NCBI RefSeq assembly: GCF_003722335.1
Contig: NZ_CP026100.1
Span: forward strand, 1,896,001 to 1,960,000
Direction: 5' to 3'
DNA: 64,000 nucleotides
Source: Caulobacter flavus
GTDB taxonomy: Bacteria > Pseudomonadota > Alphaproteobacteria > Caulobacterales > Caulobacteraceae
Part shown: piece after piece, positions 36,333-45,209 of the stretch
Layout of the letters: each line of letters begins with the position of its first letter
Position numbering within the stretch: position 1 is the first letter of the stretch
Translations under genes and position numbers: made by a program
The notes under the pieces: generated by a model
Database searches by the model: none
Seen by the model: only the letters and a program-made list of their open reading frames with translations
Told to the model about the DNA's origin: nothing

Positions 36333-36866
36333 ATGGCGACGGAAAATCACGGCACGGTCGAGTCGACTGAAGCCCCTGGGCACGAGAGCGGCGGTCTTCC
36401 GCAGCTCCAGTTCCAGCACTGGGGCGGTCAGATCGTCTGGCTGCTGCTCATCTTCGCCGTTCTCTACGTCGTGCTGTCGAAGGGCCTGCTGCCCCGCGTC
36501 AGCGGCGCGATCGACGAACGCGGCGCCAAGATCGCCGGCGACATCGCCGACGCCCGTCGTCTGAAGGACGAAGCCGAGGTCCAGGCCCGCGCGGCCGCGA
36601 CCGAGGTCGCCGAGGCTCGCGCCAAGGCCCAGAAGACCGCGGCGGACGCCAAGGCCAAGGCGACGGCGCAAGCCGCCGAGCGCCAGGCCAAGGAAGAAGC
36701 CGTACTGGCCGAGAAGCTGGCCGCGGCCGAAGCCTCGATCCAGGCCGCCCGCGACGAGGCCATGAGCCACGTCCGCACGGTGGCCGAGGAGACGGCCGGC
36801 GCCATCGTCGAGAAGCTGACGGGCAAGGCGGCTTCGGCCGACGAGCTCAAAGCGGCTCTGGCCTAA
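36333..36866 (+). CDS. atpG: F0F1 ATP synthase subunit B'
   Basis: A 177-residue stator subunit, the diverged B' found in photosynthetic and alphaproteobacterial enzymes (also written atpF' or atpX). After a hydrophilic N-terminus of about 28 residues comes one membrane helix (GGQIVWLLLIFAVLYVVLSKGLLPRV), then a long Ala/Lys/Glu coiled coil. Its stop is 13 bp from atpF. Confidence 0.93.
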   Translation: MATENHGTVESTEAPGHESGGLPQLQFQHWGGQIVWLLLIFAVLYVVLSKGLLPRVSGAIDERGAKIAGDIADARRLKDEAEVQARAAATEVAEARAKAQKTAADAKAKATAQAAERQAKEEAVLAEKLAAAEASIQAARDEAMSHVRTVAEETAGAIVEKLTGKAASADELKAALA

Positions 36867-36879
36867 GGAGTAGCCGATC

Positions 36880-37386
36880 ATGGAACACCAATCCCTGTTC
36901 AGCTTCTCCAACCCGGAATTCTGGGTTCTGGCGGCCCTGGTGATCTTCTTCGGCCTGCTGGTCGTGCTGAAGGTCCTGCCGGGCGCCCTGTTCGGCGCCC
37001 TGGACGGCTATGCGGCCAAGATCCGGTCGGAGCTCGACGAGGCCCAGAAGCTCCGTGAGGAGGCGCAAGCCCTGCTCGCCGAGGTCAAGGCCCAGCGCGA
37101 GGAAGCCGAGCGCCAGGCTTCGGCCATGCTCGAGGCGGCCAAGGCGGACGCGATCCGTCTGGAAGCCGAGGCCAAGGAGAAGCTCGAGGAGCAGATCACG
37201 CGCCGCGCCGAAATGGCCGAGCGCAAGATCGCCCAGGCCGAGGCCCAGGCCGCCGCGGACGTCAAGGCCGCGGCCGTCGACCTGGCCTCGCAGGCCGCCG
37301 AGGCGGTCCTGCTGGCCCGCGTGGCGACCGGTTCTGACCCGCTGGCCGACGTGGCCATCGGCCAGATCGGCGGCAAGCTGCAGTAG
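36880..37386 (+). CDS. atpF: F0F1 ATP synthase subunit B
   Basis: A 168-residue stator subunit. N-terminal membrane helix ([28 protein letters not shown]), then a coiled coil to residue about 145 and an Ala-rich C-terminal end. It is the last F0 gene, followed by a clear terminator. No F1 genes are nearby, the usual alphaproteobacterial arrangement. Confidence 0.95.
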   Translation: MEHQSLFSFSNPEFWVLAALVIFFGLLVVLKVLPGALFGALDGYAAKIRSELDEAQKLREEAQALLAEVKAQREEAERQASAMLEAAKADAIRLEAEAKEKLEEQITRRAEMAERKIAQAEAQAAADVKAAAVDLASQAAEAVLLARVATGSDPLADVAIGQIGGKLQ

Positions 37387-37410
37387 TCCTTTCGGGCGGC
37401 TGAAAGATCG

Positions 37411-37446
37411 AAGGCGCGGCCCGCGAGGGCCGCGCCTTTTCTTTTG
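37411..37446 (+). terminator. Intrinsic terminator of the atp operon
   Basis: aaggcgcggcccgcgagggc cgcgcctttt: an 11-bp GC stem followed by TTTTCTTTT, 25 bp past the atpF stop. Confidence 0.9.
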
Positions 37447-37462
37447 ACCGCTCATTCTCGAT

Positions 37463-37522
37463 CGCTCTCTCTTCGAGAGCGGGAGGGGCCCGCCGCCGAA
37501 GGTGGTGGGAGGGTGAGAGGTT
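37463..37522. repeat. Solo family C arm with a remnant DUF559 3' end
   Basis: ctctctcttcgagagcggga, ggggcccgccgcc and tgggagggtgagaggttaca match the left arms of the DUF559 cassettes. On the minus strand the bases just beyond still read Arg-Ser-Ala-Arg-Leu-stop, the DUF559 C-terminus, after which similarity ends. No second arm is nearby. Confidence 0.8.
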
Positions 37523-37729
37523 ACAGCCGCGCCGATCTTGGTGAGGGCCGCCCCCAATCCGCCTCCCTAGGCCTTGTGCCTAGGGCCCATGGTTCAGCTG
37601 CTCAGGTGGCGGATCGGCGCGCGACCCCGTGGGCGGCGTCCGGACGAGCGGCGCCGAGCCTGGCCCGACCATGGATCCTCGCCACAAGGGCGAGGAAGGC
37701 GGGAAATTTGTGCGTCGGGGAGGTGAGCC

Positions 37730-38170
37730 TCAGGCCGCCGCGCTACGCCGCCTCAGCCGCTTCCTCACCGCCTTGCGGCCCCGCTTGAGCACCCGCCAGG
37801 TCGGCCGTCGCAGAACCACCTTCTCGCTCCGCAGAAGCTGCTGCCAGGCCACCAGCAGGATCTCCGGCTCGCGGCGCATCAGGCGGCGGATGGGGAAGAT
37901 CAGCTTGGGGTGGCGGCGCTGCCAGCGGATGAAGCGGCGCTTGGCCTGGAACGAGTTGCGCAAGACCACCATCAGCCCGATGACCAGCAGCGGCAGGCCC
38001 ACGTGCCCGGGCAGGGGCGTCAGCACCGCGCCGGCCAGCAGGATCAGCACGCCCAGGGCGATCAGCAGCAGACGGGCGATCCGGGCCAGGGTCTCGCGCA
38101 CGACAAAGGCCAGCCGGCGGCGACGCAGGCTGGAGAGGCGGCGGACGACCCTGGGGTCGCGCCGGGTCAC
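37730..38170 (-). CDS. Small membrane protein, paralogue A
   Basis: A 146-residue protein with an Arg-rich N-terminus, a hydrophobic pair of helices around LLLIALGVLILLAGAVLTPLPGHVGLPLLVIGLMVVLRNSF (about 35-75), and a strongly basic C-terminal half. The Pro-Leu-Pro-Gly turn between helices recalls the PGPGW family of putative membrane proteins. Function is unknown. A paralogue lies directly upstream, 19 bp away. Confidence 0.78.
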   Translation of the reverse strand: MTRRDPRVVRRLSSLRRRRLAFVVRETLARIARLLLIALGVLILLAGAVLTPLPGHVGLPLLVIGLMVVLRNSFQAKRRFIRWQRRHPKLIFPIRRLMRREPEILLVAWQQLLRSEKVVLRRPTWRVLKRGRKAVRKRLRRRSAAA

Positions 38171-38189
38171 GGGAACGGGCTCACGGGCC

Positions 38190-38603
38190 CTAGACCGCGC
38201 GCTGGCCCCGGCGCTTGAGCGCCTTGCGCCAGCGCTTGGCCACGCGCCAGCGGCGCGGGATGACCAGCTTCTCGATCCGCAGGGCCTGCTGCCAGGCCAC
38301 CAGCACCACCTCGGGCTCGCGGCGCAGCAGGCGGCGCAGCGGGAAGACCAGCTTGGGGTGGGCGTGCTGGAAGCGCACGAACTGCTTGCGGGCCTTGAAC
38401 GAGTTGCGCAGCACCAGCATCAGGCCGATCACCGTCAGCGGCACGCCCATGGGGCCGGGCAGGGGCGCGATCAGAAAGCCCGCGGCGATGAACACCAGGC
38501 CCAGGGCCACCAGCAGGCCGCGAATGATCCGGCCGAGAAGCTCGCGGGCGAGTTCGTCGGCGGCGGAGAGGCGCACGGGCGGCATGGCGATAGCGAGGTT
38601 CAT
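38190..38603 (-). CDS. Small membrane protein, paralogue B
   Basis: A 137-residue paralogue of the next gene, sharing PLPGPMGVPLTVIGLMLVLRNSFKA, HPKLVFPLRRLLRREPEVVLVAWQQ and a basic C-terminus. The two hydrophobic helices are at about 25-65. ATG 38603 was chosen because the shared region begins shortly after it. A tandem duplication probably produced the pair; function is unknown. Confidence 0.78.
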   Translation of the reverse strand: MNLAIAMPPVRLSAADELARELLGRIIRGLLVALGLVFIAAGFLIAPLPGPMGVPLTVIGLMLVLRNSFKARKQFVRFQHAHPKLVFPLRRLLRREPEVVLVAWQQALRIEKLVIPRRWRVAKRWRKALKRRGQRAV

Positions 38604-38679
38604 GGGGGCTGAACGGGGCTTGTGGTCCGCCGGTTTCCGGAAAAAGACCGGCCCCCTCGTCTCACAGGCTGCATATGGA

Positions 38680-38712
38680 AACGGGGCGCCCTTCCGTAAA
38701 GGCGCCCCGTTC
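38680..38712 (-). terminator. Terminator of the glycine cleavage operon
   Basis: acggggcgcccttccgtaaa ggcgccccgt forms a 10-bp stem 22 bp past the gcvPB stop; on the minus strand it is followed by TTTCC. Confidence 0.75.
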
Positions 38713-38734
38713 CGCATTCGTGCTGCTGTTGCAG

Positions 38735-40309
38735 CTATTCCGCGGCGAGTGGCGCGGGGGCCACAGGTTTCCACTTCAACTTCGGCTTACGGGCCGCCAG
38801 CGTCTCGTCCAGGCGCTTGAGCGGCGCCAAGTGCGGGGCGTTCTTGAAGCGGGCGACCTCGCCGGCCTCGGCGGCCTGGGCCAGCAGGCGCAGGGCGTCG
38901 ACGAAGCGGTCCAGCTCGGCCTTCGACTCGGTCTCGGTCGGCTCGATCAGCATCGCGCCGTGCACCACCAGCGGGAAGTACATGGTCATCGGATGGAAGC
39001 CCTCGTCGATCATCGCCTTGGCGAAGTCGAGCGTGGTCACGCCGGTGCCTTCCAGCCAGGCGTCGTCGAACAGCGCCTCGTGCATGCACGGCCCTTCGGG
39101 GAAGGCCGGGCTCATCAGGTCGCTCAGGCGGGCCTTGACGTAGTTGGCGTTCAGCACCGCGTCCTCGGCCACCTGGCGCAGGCCGTCGGCGCCGTGGCTG
39201 AGCATGTAGGCGTAGGCGCGCACGTACATGCCCATCTGGCCGTGGAAGGCGCTCATGCGGCCGAAGGCCTGGGCGGCGACGCCCTCGGCCTCCTCGACCA
39301 GCCGGTAGCCGCCGTCGTCGTGCACCACCCACGGGGTGGGGGCGAACGGGGCCAGGGCCTCGGAAAGCACCACCGGACCCGCGCCCGGACCGCCGCCGCC
39401 GTGGGGCGTCGAGAAGGTCTTGTGCAGGTTGATGTGCATGGCGTCGACGCCCAGGTCGCCCGGGCGCACCCGGCCGACGATGGCGTTGAAGTTGGCGCCG
39501 TCGCAGTAGAAGTAGGCCCCGGCCGCGTGGGTCAGGCGGGCGATCTCGACCACGTCGCGCTCGAACAGGCCGCAGGTGTTGGGGTTGGTGACCATGATCG
39601 CCGCCACGTGGTCGCCGAGCTTGGCTTCCAGGTCGGCCAGGTCGACGCGGCCGTCGTCGGTCTGGGCGATTTCCACGACCGTGTAGCCGCAGAAGGCCGC
39701 CGTGGCCGGGTTGGTGCCGTGGGCGCTGGTCGGGGCCAGCACGGTCTTGCGGTGGCCGTTGCCGGCCGCTTCGTGGGCGGCGCGGATGGCCAAGAGGCCG
39801 CACAGCTCGCCATGGGCGCCGGCCTTGGGGCTTAGGGCGACGGCGGGCATGCCGGTCAGCGTCTTCAGCCAATGGGCCAGGCGGTCCATCAGCTCGATGG
39901 CGCCCTGCACCGTCGACTGCGGCTGCAGCGGGTGGATGTCCGACAGGCCCGGCAGGCGCGCGACCTTCTCGTTCAGGCGCGGGTTGTGCTTCATCGTGCA
40001 CGAGCCCAGCGGATAGAGCGCGAGATCGATGGCGTGGTTCTTCTGGGACAGGCGCACGTAGTGGCGCACGGCTTCCGGTTCCGACAGGCCCGGCAGGCCG
40101 ATGGCGTCGTCGCGGGTCAGGCCGGCGAGCGCGCTATCGGCGGGGACGGCGTCGGGCAGGTCGACGCCGGTCTTCTTCCAGCCGCCCAGTTCGAAGATCA
40201 GCGGCTCGTCCTGCAGCAGGCCGCGGCCGCCCGACAGGGAGGTAAAGCCCTCGGCTTCCTCGTTCGCGGCTTCGGGACGGGTGGGACGTCCGACATTGTT
40301 CATGCTCAT
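38735..40309 (-). CDS. gcvPB: Glycine dehydrogenase (decarboxylating) subunit 2
   Basis: A 524-residue PLP-dependent subunit of the P-protein, which decarboxylates glycine and passes aminomethyl to GcvH lipoate. The PLP lysine is in [32 protein letters not shown] and [15 protein letters not shown] are characteristic. It is the split two-gene form; ATG overlaps the gcvPA stop (ATGA), so the halves are made together. Last gene of the operon. Confidence 0.97.
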   Translation of the reverse strand: MSMNNVGRPTRPEAANEEAEGFTSLSGGRGLLQDEPLIFELGGWKKTGVDLPDAVPADSALAGLTRDDAIGLPGLSEPEAVRHYVRLSQKNHAIDLALYPLGSCTMKHNPRLNEKVARLPGLSDIHPLQPQSTVQGAIELMDRLAHWLKTLTGMPAVALSPKAGAHGELCGLLAIRAAHEAAGNGHRKTVLAPTSAHGTNPATAAFCGYTVVEIAQTDDGRVDLADLEAKLGDHVAAIMVTNPNTCGLFERDVVEIARLTHAAGAYFYCDGANFNAIVGRVRPGDLGVDAMHINLHKTFSTPHGGGGPGAGPVVLSEALAPFAPTPWVVHDDGGYRLVEEAEGVAAQAFGRMSAFHGQMGMYVRAYAYMLSHGADGLRQVAEDAVLNANYVKARLSDLMSPAFPEGPCMHEALFDDAWLEGTGVTTLDFAKAMIDEGFHPMTMYFPLVVHGAMLIEPTETESKAELDRFVDALRLLAQAAEAGEVARFKNAPHLAPLKRLDETLAARKPKLKWKPVAPAPLAAE

Positions 40310-41649
40310 TGGACGGCTCCGGCCAGCAGCTTGGCGAAGAAGGTGATGTCGGTGTCGAGCGTGGTCTCGGTCGCAGCGACCAGCAGCACGTCGTCCAGGC
40401 CCGCGCCCGGCTCCAGGCGCGAATAGGGCACGCCGGCGATGACGCCGTGGGCGGCCAGGGTCTCGACGACCTCGGCGGCGTCCTTGGGCACGCGCACGGC
40501 GAACTCGTTGAAGAAGCGCGGGGTGAGGATCTCGACGCCGGGGATGGCCGCGAGGGCCTTGGCGGTCGCCAGCGCCTTCTGGTGGTTCAGCGAGGCCAGC
40601 TGGCGCAAGCCCTGCTCGCCCAGCAGGCTCATGTGGATCGAGAAGGCGAGCGCGCACAGGCCGCTGTTGGTGCAGATGTTGCTAGTGGCCTTGTCGCGGC
40701 GGATGTGCTGCTCGCGGGTCGACAGCGTCAGCACGAAGCCGCGCTTGCCGTCGGCGTCCACCGTCTCGCCGCAGAGGCGGCCGGGGGCCTGGCGGACGAA
40801 CTTTTCCTTGCAGGCGAAGAGGCCGACATAGGGGCCGCCGAAGTTCAGGCCGTTGCCGATCGACTGGCCCTCGGCCACGGCGATGTCGGCGCCCATGGCG
40901 CCCGGCGACTTCAGCAGGCCGTACGAGACGGCCTCGGTGGTGACCACGATCAGCAGGGCCCCGGCCGCATGAGCGGCCTCGGCGATCTTCGTCACGTCGG
41001 TGGCCGTGCCGAACACGTTGGGGGTCTGCACGACGACGCAGGCGGTATCCTGGTCGATGGCGGCGATCACCGCATCCTCGGCGTCGATGGCGGCCGGCAG
41101 GCGCAGGGTGGCGACGCCCGCGGCGTGGGCCAGGGTCTCGACCGCGCCGACATACTGCGGATGGACGCCGCCCGACAGCACGGCCTTGTTCTTGCGGGTG
41201 ACGCGCTGGGCCATCATCACGGCCTCGGCCGTGGCGGTCGAGCCGTCATAGAGCGAGGCGTTGGCCACATCCATGCCGGTCAGGGCCGCGACCTGGCTCT
41301 GGAACTCGAACAGCACCTGCAGGGTGCCCTGGGCGATTTCCGGCTGGTAGGGCGTGTAGCTGGTCAGGAATTCCGACCGCTGGATGATGTGGTCGACCGT
41401 GGCCGGCACGTGGTGGCGATAGGCCCCGGCCCCGACGAAGAACGGCCCCTCGGCCGCCGAACGGTTGCGGCGCGACAGGCGCAGCAGCTCGCGCTCGACC
41501 TCGATCTCGCCGGCGTGATGGGGCAGGTCCACAGGCTCGCTGCGGCGGGCGACGGCCGGCACGTCGACGAACAGCTCGTCGATCGAGCCCGCGCCGATCA
41601 CGCCGAGCATGTCGGCGCGGTCTTCGGGGGTCAGGGGGAGGTAGCGCAT
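40306..41649 (-). CDS. gcvPA: Glycine dehydrogenase (decarboxylating) subunit 1
   Basis: A 447-residue N-terminal half of the P-protein, with [19 protein letters not shown] start, [35 protein letters not shown] and [14 protein letters not shown], all typical. It lacks the PLP lysine, which is in GcvPB. The stop overlaps the gcvPB ATG. A hypothetical gene separates it from gcvH by 12 and 4 bp. Confidence 0.97.
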   Translation of the reverse strand: MRYLPLTPEDRADMLGVIGAGSIDELFVDVPAVARRSEPVDLPHHAGEIEVERELLRLSRRNRSAAEGPFFVGAGAYRHHVPATVDHIIQRSEFLTSYTPYQPEIAQGTLQVLFEFQSQVAALTGMDVANASLYDGSTATAEAVMMAQRVTRKNKAVLSGGVHPQYVGAVETLAHAAGVATLRLPAAIDAEDAVIAAIDQDTACVVVQTPNVFGTATDVTKIAEAAHAAGALLIVVTTEAVSYGLLKSPGAMGADIAVAEGQSIGNGLNFGGPYVGLFACKEKFVRQAPGRLCGETVDADGKRGFVLTLSTREQHIRRDKATSNICTNSGLCALAFSIHMSLLGEQGLRQLASLNHQKALATAKALAAIPGVEILTPRFFNEFAVRVPKDAAEVVETLAAHGVIAGVPYSRLEPGAGLDDVLLVAATETTLDTDITFFAKLLAGAVQ

Positions 41650-41661
41650 ACGTATCCGCCG

Positions 41662-42114
41662 TTAGGGTCTGGAGAACAGCTGGGAGAGCCAGCTTTTCTT
41701 GCGGGGAGGGGGGTCGGCTAGCGCCTGGTCACGATAGTCCGACCAGGTCTCGAATGCAGGAGCCAGAGCGGCGTACAGCGCCATGGCGTCTCCCACCGGC
41801 TCGATGGGAAGGAAGTCCTCGGGCGGCTGGCCGGGATTGCCCGGCGTGCGCAGCGCTCGGTCCTTGCCGTCGGTCGGCAGGATGAACGAGGCGGTGGCCT
41901 CGGCGATGGCGAAGAGTACGTCGCAGGTCCCCGGCGTCAGGCCGCGCAGGGCGGCCATACCGTCGAACCATTCGAACCCGCCGCCGTCTCGCAGGACGAC
42001 CACGACGCCATTCCGCTGGGCGCCCAGCGACGCCAGGACGACCTCGACGGCCTGATCGAAATCAGGGCCGTCGGGCGTCGCGTCGGAGGCCTGCAGAAAG
42101 ACGTCGAAGCTCAT
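41662..42114 (-). CDS. Hypothetical protein within the gcv operon
   Basis: A 150-residue soluble protein (MSFDVFLQASDATPDGPDFDQAVE...). It has a mixed alpha/beta pattern, a central FILPTDGKD block, and a basic end KKSWLSQLFSRP. No cofactor motif is visible. It is placed 4 bp after gcvH and 12 bp before gcvPA, on the same strand, so it must be co-transcribed and under the glycine riboswitch. I do not recognise the family. Confidence 0.75.
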   Translation of the reverse strand: MSFDVFLQASDATPDGPDFDQAVEVVLASLGAQRNGVVVVLRDGGGFEWFDGMAALRGLTPGTCDVLFAIAEATASFILPTDGKDRALRTPGNPGQPPEDFLPIEPVGDAMALYAALAPAFETWSDYRDQALADPPPRKKSWLSQLFSRP

Positions 42115-42118
42115 CGGA

Positions 42119-42484
42119 TCAGAGCGTGCTCAGGAACGCTTCGTACGCGTCGCGGTCCATCAGGGCGTCGACCTCGGCCGGGTTGGACAGCTTCAGCTTG
42201 GCGAACCAGCCGCCGGCTTCCGGCAGGGCGTTGACGGTTTCCGGAGCGTCGGCCAGTTCGGCGTTGGCTTCGACGACTTCGCCCGACACCGGGGCGTAGA
42301 CGTCCGAGGCGGCCTTGACGCTCTCGACGACGGCCAGCTGGTCGCCCTGGCCGACGGTCTTGCCGACTTCCGGAACCTCGACGAACACCACGTCGCCCAG
42401 TTGCTCGGCGGCGTAGGCGGTGATGCCGACGGTGGCGATGTCGCCTTCGACGGCGACCCACTCGTGATCTTTGGTGAAACGCAT
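42119..42484 (-). CDS. gcvH: Glycine cleavage system H protein
   Basis: A 121-residue lipoyl carrier. It begins [15 protein letters not shown], and the lipoylated Lys is in [18 protein letters not shown]. The C-terminal [11 protein letters not shown] is typical. ATG 42484 is chosen from family alignment. It carries the aminomethyl group between GcvP, GcvT and lipoamide dehydrogenase. Confidence 0.97.
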   Translation of the reverse strand: MRFTKDHEWVAVEGDIATVGITAYAAEQLGDVVFVEVPEVGKTVGQGDQLAVVESVKAASDVYAPVSGEVVEANAELADAPETVNALPEAGGWFAKLKLSNPAEVDALMDRDAYEAFLSTL

Positions 42485-42556
42485 CTCTCGGCCCTCTCTT
42501 GATGTTGGCGGCGCGACGGACGCCAAACCGGCATCCACTTTTGGCTGTCGCGTCGG

Positions 42557-43669
42557 CTAAAGTTTGCGGACGTAACGGGTGGGAACGAACGGGGAGGCGA
42601 CGACCAGCGCGGCCGCCGGCTTGCCCCGGACGATGACTTTCAGGGTCTCGCCGACCACGGCGAAGGCCGGGGGCACGAAACCGATGGCGATGGCACCGCC
42701 GAAGCTGGGGCCGAAGCCCCCGCTGGTGACCTTGCCGATGACATTGCCCTCGGCGTCGGCGATGTCGGCGCCTTCGCGGGCCGGGGCGCCTTCCAGCACC
42801 TTCAGGTTCACGCGGACGCGGGCCAGGTCGCCGGCCAGTTCCTTGGTGATCCGTTCGGCGCCCAGGAAGTCGCCGGCCTCGCGGCGGCTCTTGCCGACGG
42901 CGAAGTTCAGGCCCGCCTCGATCGGCGAGACCGTCTCGTCCAGGTCGTGGCCGTAGAGCGGCAGGCCCGCTTCCAGGCGCAGGCTGTCGCGGGCGCCCAG
43001 GCCGATCGGCTTGACGCGCTCGTCTTCCAGCAGGGTGTTCCAGATGCGGGCGGCGTCCGACGCCGGCACCGAGATCTCGTAGCCGTCCTCGCCGGTGTAG
43101 CCCGAGCGCGAGATGATGGCGTCGACCCCGAAGGCGGTCAGGGCGCGGGCGTCCATGAACACCATCTCGGCCGCTTCCGGCACGTGGGCGGCCAGCACGG
43201 CGGCGGCCTGCGGGCCCTGCAGCGCCAGCAGCGCGCGGTCTTCCAGGCGCGTCACCGTCGCCTCGCCCTCGAGGGCGGCGGCGATGATGGCGTAGTCGTT
43301 GTCCTTGCAGGCGCCGTTGACCACGACGAACAAGCCATCGTCGTCGGGACGGGCGGTCATCAAATCATCGACGATGCCGCCGGCCGCGTTCAGCAGCACG
43401 CCGTAGCGCTGCTTGCCGGCCTTCAGGCCCTGGTAGTCGGCCGAGACCACCTTCTCGAAGCTCCTGGCCGGGTTTTCGCCGCGAATGCGCGCCTGGCCCA
43501 TGTGCGAGACGTCGAACAGGCCCGCGTGCTCGCGGGTCCAGAGATGCTCCTTGAGCACCCCGTCCTTGTACTGCACGGGCATGGAATAGCCCGCGAACGG
43601 AACCATGCGGGCGCCGGCCGCCACGTGGGCGTCGAACAGCGGGGTCTTCTTGAGGTCGTCGGTGGACAC
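42557..43669 (-). CDS. gcvT: Aminomethyltransferase (glycine cleavage T protein)
   Basis: A 370-residue folate-dependent enzyme. TPLFDAHVAAGARMVPFAGYSMPVQY, LFDVSHMGQ and SRSGYTGEDGYEISVP are family blocks, and RDSLRLEAGLPLYGHDLDE holds the conserved Asp/Arg region. The start appears to be GTG 43669 (V-S-T-D-D-L-K-K-T-P-L-F). First gene of the operon, directly behind the tandem glycine riboswitch. Confidence 0.96.
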   Translation of the reverse strand: MSTDDLKKTPLFDAHVAAGARMVPFAGYSMPVQYKDGVLKEHLWTREHAGLFDVSHMGQARIRGENPARSFEKVVSADYQGLKAGKQRYGVLLNAAGGIVDDLMTARPDDDGLFVVVNGACKDNDYAIIAAALEGEATVTRLEDRALLALQGPQAAAVLAAHVPEAAEMVFMDARALTAFGVDAIISRSGYTGEDGYEISVPASDAARIWNTLLEDERVKPIGLGARDSLRLEAGLPLYGHDLDETVSPIEAGLNFAVGKSRREAGDFLGAERITKELAGDLARVRVNLKVLEGAPAREGADIADAEGNVIGKVTSGGFGPSFGGAIAIGFVPPAFAVVGETLKVIVRGKPAAALVVASPFVPTRYVRKL

Positions 43670-43701
43670 GCGGCGGGCTCCGAAACGGGGTCGGCGAGAC
43701 G

Positions 43702-43717
43702 GCCGACGTCTGTCGGC
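43702..43717 (-). promoter_or_regulatory. Possible expression-platform hairpin between riboswitch and gcvT
   Basis: gccgac-gtct-gtcggc is a perfect 6-bp stem with a 4-base loop, between the second glycine aptamer and the gcvT start. It could work with the aptamer to control translation or termination. Confidence 0.4.
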
Positions 43718-43727
43718 TGGTCGCGCC

Positions 43728-43920
43728 CCCGCTGTCCCTTTGGCCTGAGAGATTCCGGCGCGCTCCGTCTCGGGGGAGGGCGCCTTGCTCCTTCGGCGAG
43801 CCGCCCTTTCGGGAGGCTTCTTTCCAGCGTTCCTAAACCCGCGCGGTCCTTTTGCCTGAGCGTTTCCGGGGCGGTTGCGCCTTCGGCCTCGGGATCGAAT
43901 CCCGATGTCTCCCGCGAGGG
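43728..43920 (-). promoter_or_regulatory. Tandem glycine riboswitch upstream of gcvT
   Basis: Two aptamers read on the minus strand. The first (about 43845-43918) has gccgaaggcgcaa and ends cgctcaggcaaaaggac. The second (about 43733-43815) has gccgaaggagcaa and ends ctctcaggccaaagggaca. These are the conserved glycine-aptamer cores, joined by a linker of about 25-30 nt. The tandem arrangement in front of gcvT is the classic activating switch for glycine catabolism. Confidence 0.93.
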
Positions 43921-43978
43921 TCAAGCGGTCAATGATCGACGGTCGGCGGCGAGTCAAGCGGGACTGGCGCAGGGTTCG

Positions 43979-44024
43979 CTCTCCCCGAGCGGACAGCGTG
44001 TCAGCATTATCCGTTCGGGGAGAG
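43979..44024. terminator. Long hairpin at the 3' end of the ParA-like gene
   Basis: ctctccccgagcgga and tccgttcggggagag form a 15-bp stem with one G-T mismatch-type pair and a 16-base loop, 6 bp past the stop of the ParA-like gene. It marks the boundary between the AT-richer island and the gcv leader. Confidence 0.7.
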
Positions 44025-44029
44025 TGTGG

Positions 44030-45040
44030 TCAAAGTTGTCCGACCAACTGGTCGAAGGCAGCTTTGTATCTAGTTAGAGAATCCTTAGGAACCTGGGTAT
44101 CTTTACTGTGTATCGTGTATTTTCCAAGTTTGATTTTGTGAAGAGGTAATCCGAGATGTGAAGTTACGACGCTGACGCTATGCGCATCGGGGAGGTCGAG
44201 GAATAGCTTGTTTTTCGCTGAGCTGAAGATCGCGCTATTTGTCTTCATGAGGTCGGAGGCTCTTTGTTTTATTGCGTCGTACATAGCCGAAAAGGCTTTT
44301 GATGCCTTCTGCTCGTACTGAGTGCTCCGATTTAGGGGAATGGAGTGAATGGTGGGTAGCGCGAGGTGGTTGTTATGTGCGCGCTTTGAAAAGCTGACGC
44401 TTGCGTAAGCCGCCGGGACGTTTATCCCGTAAATGAGCTGGCCAATATTGCTGATGGCTCGGGCGGAAGACCCGTCAGCTGTGCAGGGAACAATGATTCT
44501 GTCGGCGGCAATTATTGCTAATTCTGTGTATGCGGCAAAACTTGGATTGCAATCTATAAAGAATGTTGCATTGTCGTACTTTTTAGAAATGGCGTCGAGG
44601 AGATCCTTGAGCCATTTGTGAACGTTTGCCCAAGAATCGCTTGGCAGAGTTTGTCCTGCTATCTGGTTTATGGCCTCTGCCTGAATTTCGAGAGACGGGT
44701 CTCCGGCAATAAGGTAAATATTGCTATCCAAATTTGTATTGTATTTGTGAGCTTGAAGAATGTAGCTTGTTTCGTTCCCGGTTATCTTGTGGGGCGACGA
44801 AATGCGCTCGTCGAAGTATCCTCCGATAGTGCGCCGAGGCTGGGCTGAGAGCAGTCCTTCGAGGTTCTTGGCGCCTTTGCCGTTTCCGCCCAAGACGACT
44901 TCGCTCACGTTCGCTTGAGGACACATATCGACGATCACCACCCGTCGATCAGGGTGCTGGCGAGCATATTCGCAGGCCGTAATGAACGTGACGAAGGATT
45001 TTCCCACGCCCCCCTTGTTGTTCCAAACCGCGTACTTCAT
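44030..45040 (-). CDS. Orphan ParA/MinD-type ATPase, probably acquired
   Basis: A 336-residue deviant-Walker ATPase. The N-terminus MKYAVWNNKGGVGKSFVTF holds the KGGVGKS loop with the signature lysine; VVIVDMCPQANVSEV is the Walker A' region; FFIDCNPSFAAYTELAI is Walker B. The C-terminal third is unrelated to typical chromosomal ParA. No parB gene or centromere repeats are adjacent. Base use is much lower in GC and codon use differs sharply from both neighbours, so it is probably a recent transfer. Possible roles are plasmid or phage partition remnant, or part of a defence or mobile island; I cannot decide. Confidence 0.85.
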   Translation of the reverse strand: MKYAVWNNKGGVGKSFVTFITACEYARQHPDRRVVIVDMCPQANVSEVVLGGNGKGAKNLEGLLSAQPRRTIGGYFDERISSPHKITGNETSYILQAHKYNTNLDSNIYLIAGDPSLEIQAEAINQIAGQTLPSDSWANVHKWLKDLLDAISKKYDNATFFIDCNPSFAAYTELAIIAADRIIVPCTADGSSARAISNIGQLIYGINVPAAYASVSFSKRAHNNHLALPTIHSIPLNRSTQYEQKASKAFSAMYDAIKQRASDLMKTNSAIFSSAKNKLFLDLPDAHSVSVVTSHLGLPLHKIKLGKYTIHSKDTQVPKDSLTRYKAAFDQLVGQL

Positions 45041-45209
45041 CGCCCCGATCTCCTTCGCTGCCCCTTCGATAGCGCAGCGATAAGGAGTGATACAAATAAC
45101 TTCGGCAGGGATTGGGCTGAGGAGGCGATCGACGCCGGACTAGTTGGGCGGTCGGAGATATGGGGATGACATTAGGGGCTGGGGTATCGGGTTCCGCTCA
45201 GTTGAGCAG

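Noticed and set aside
43870..43920. tRNA-like word ggatcgaatccc
   Set aside because: It belongs to the first glycine aptamer. No acceptor or anticodon arms can be formed around it.
44030..45040. ParA-like gene as the chromosomal partition ParA or MipZ
   Set aside because: Base composition, divergent C-terminus and lack of parB nearby do not fit; MipZ and ParA of Caulobacter have other sequence hallmarks.
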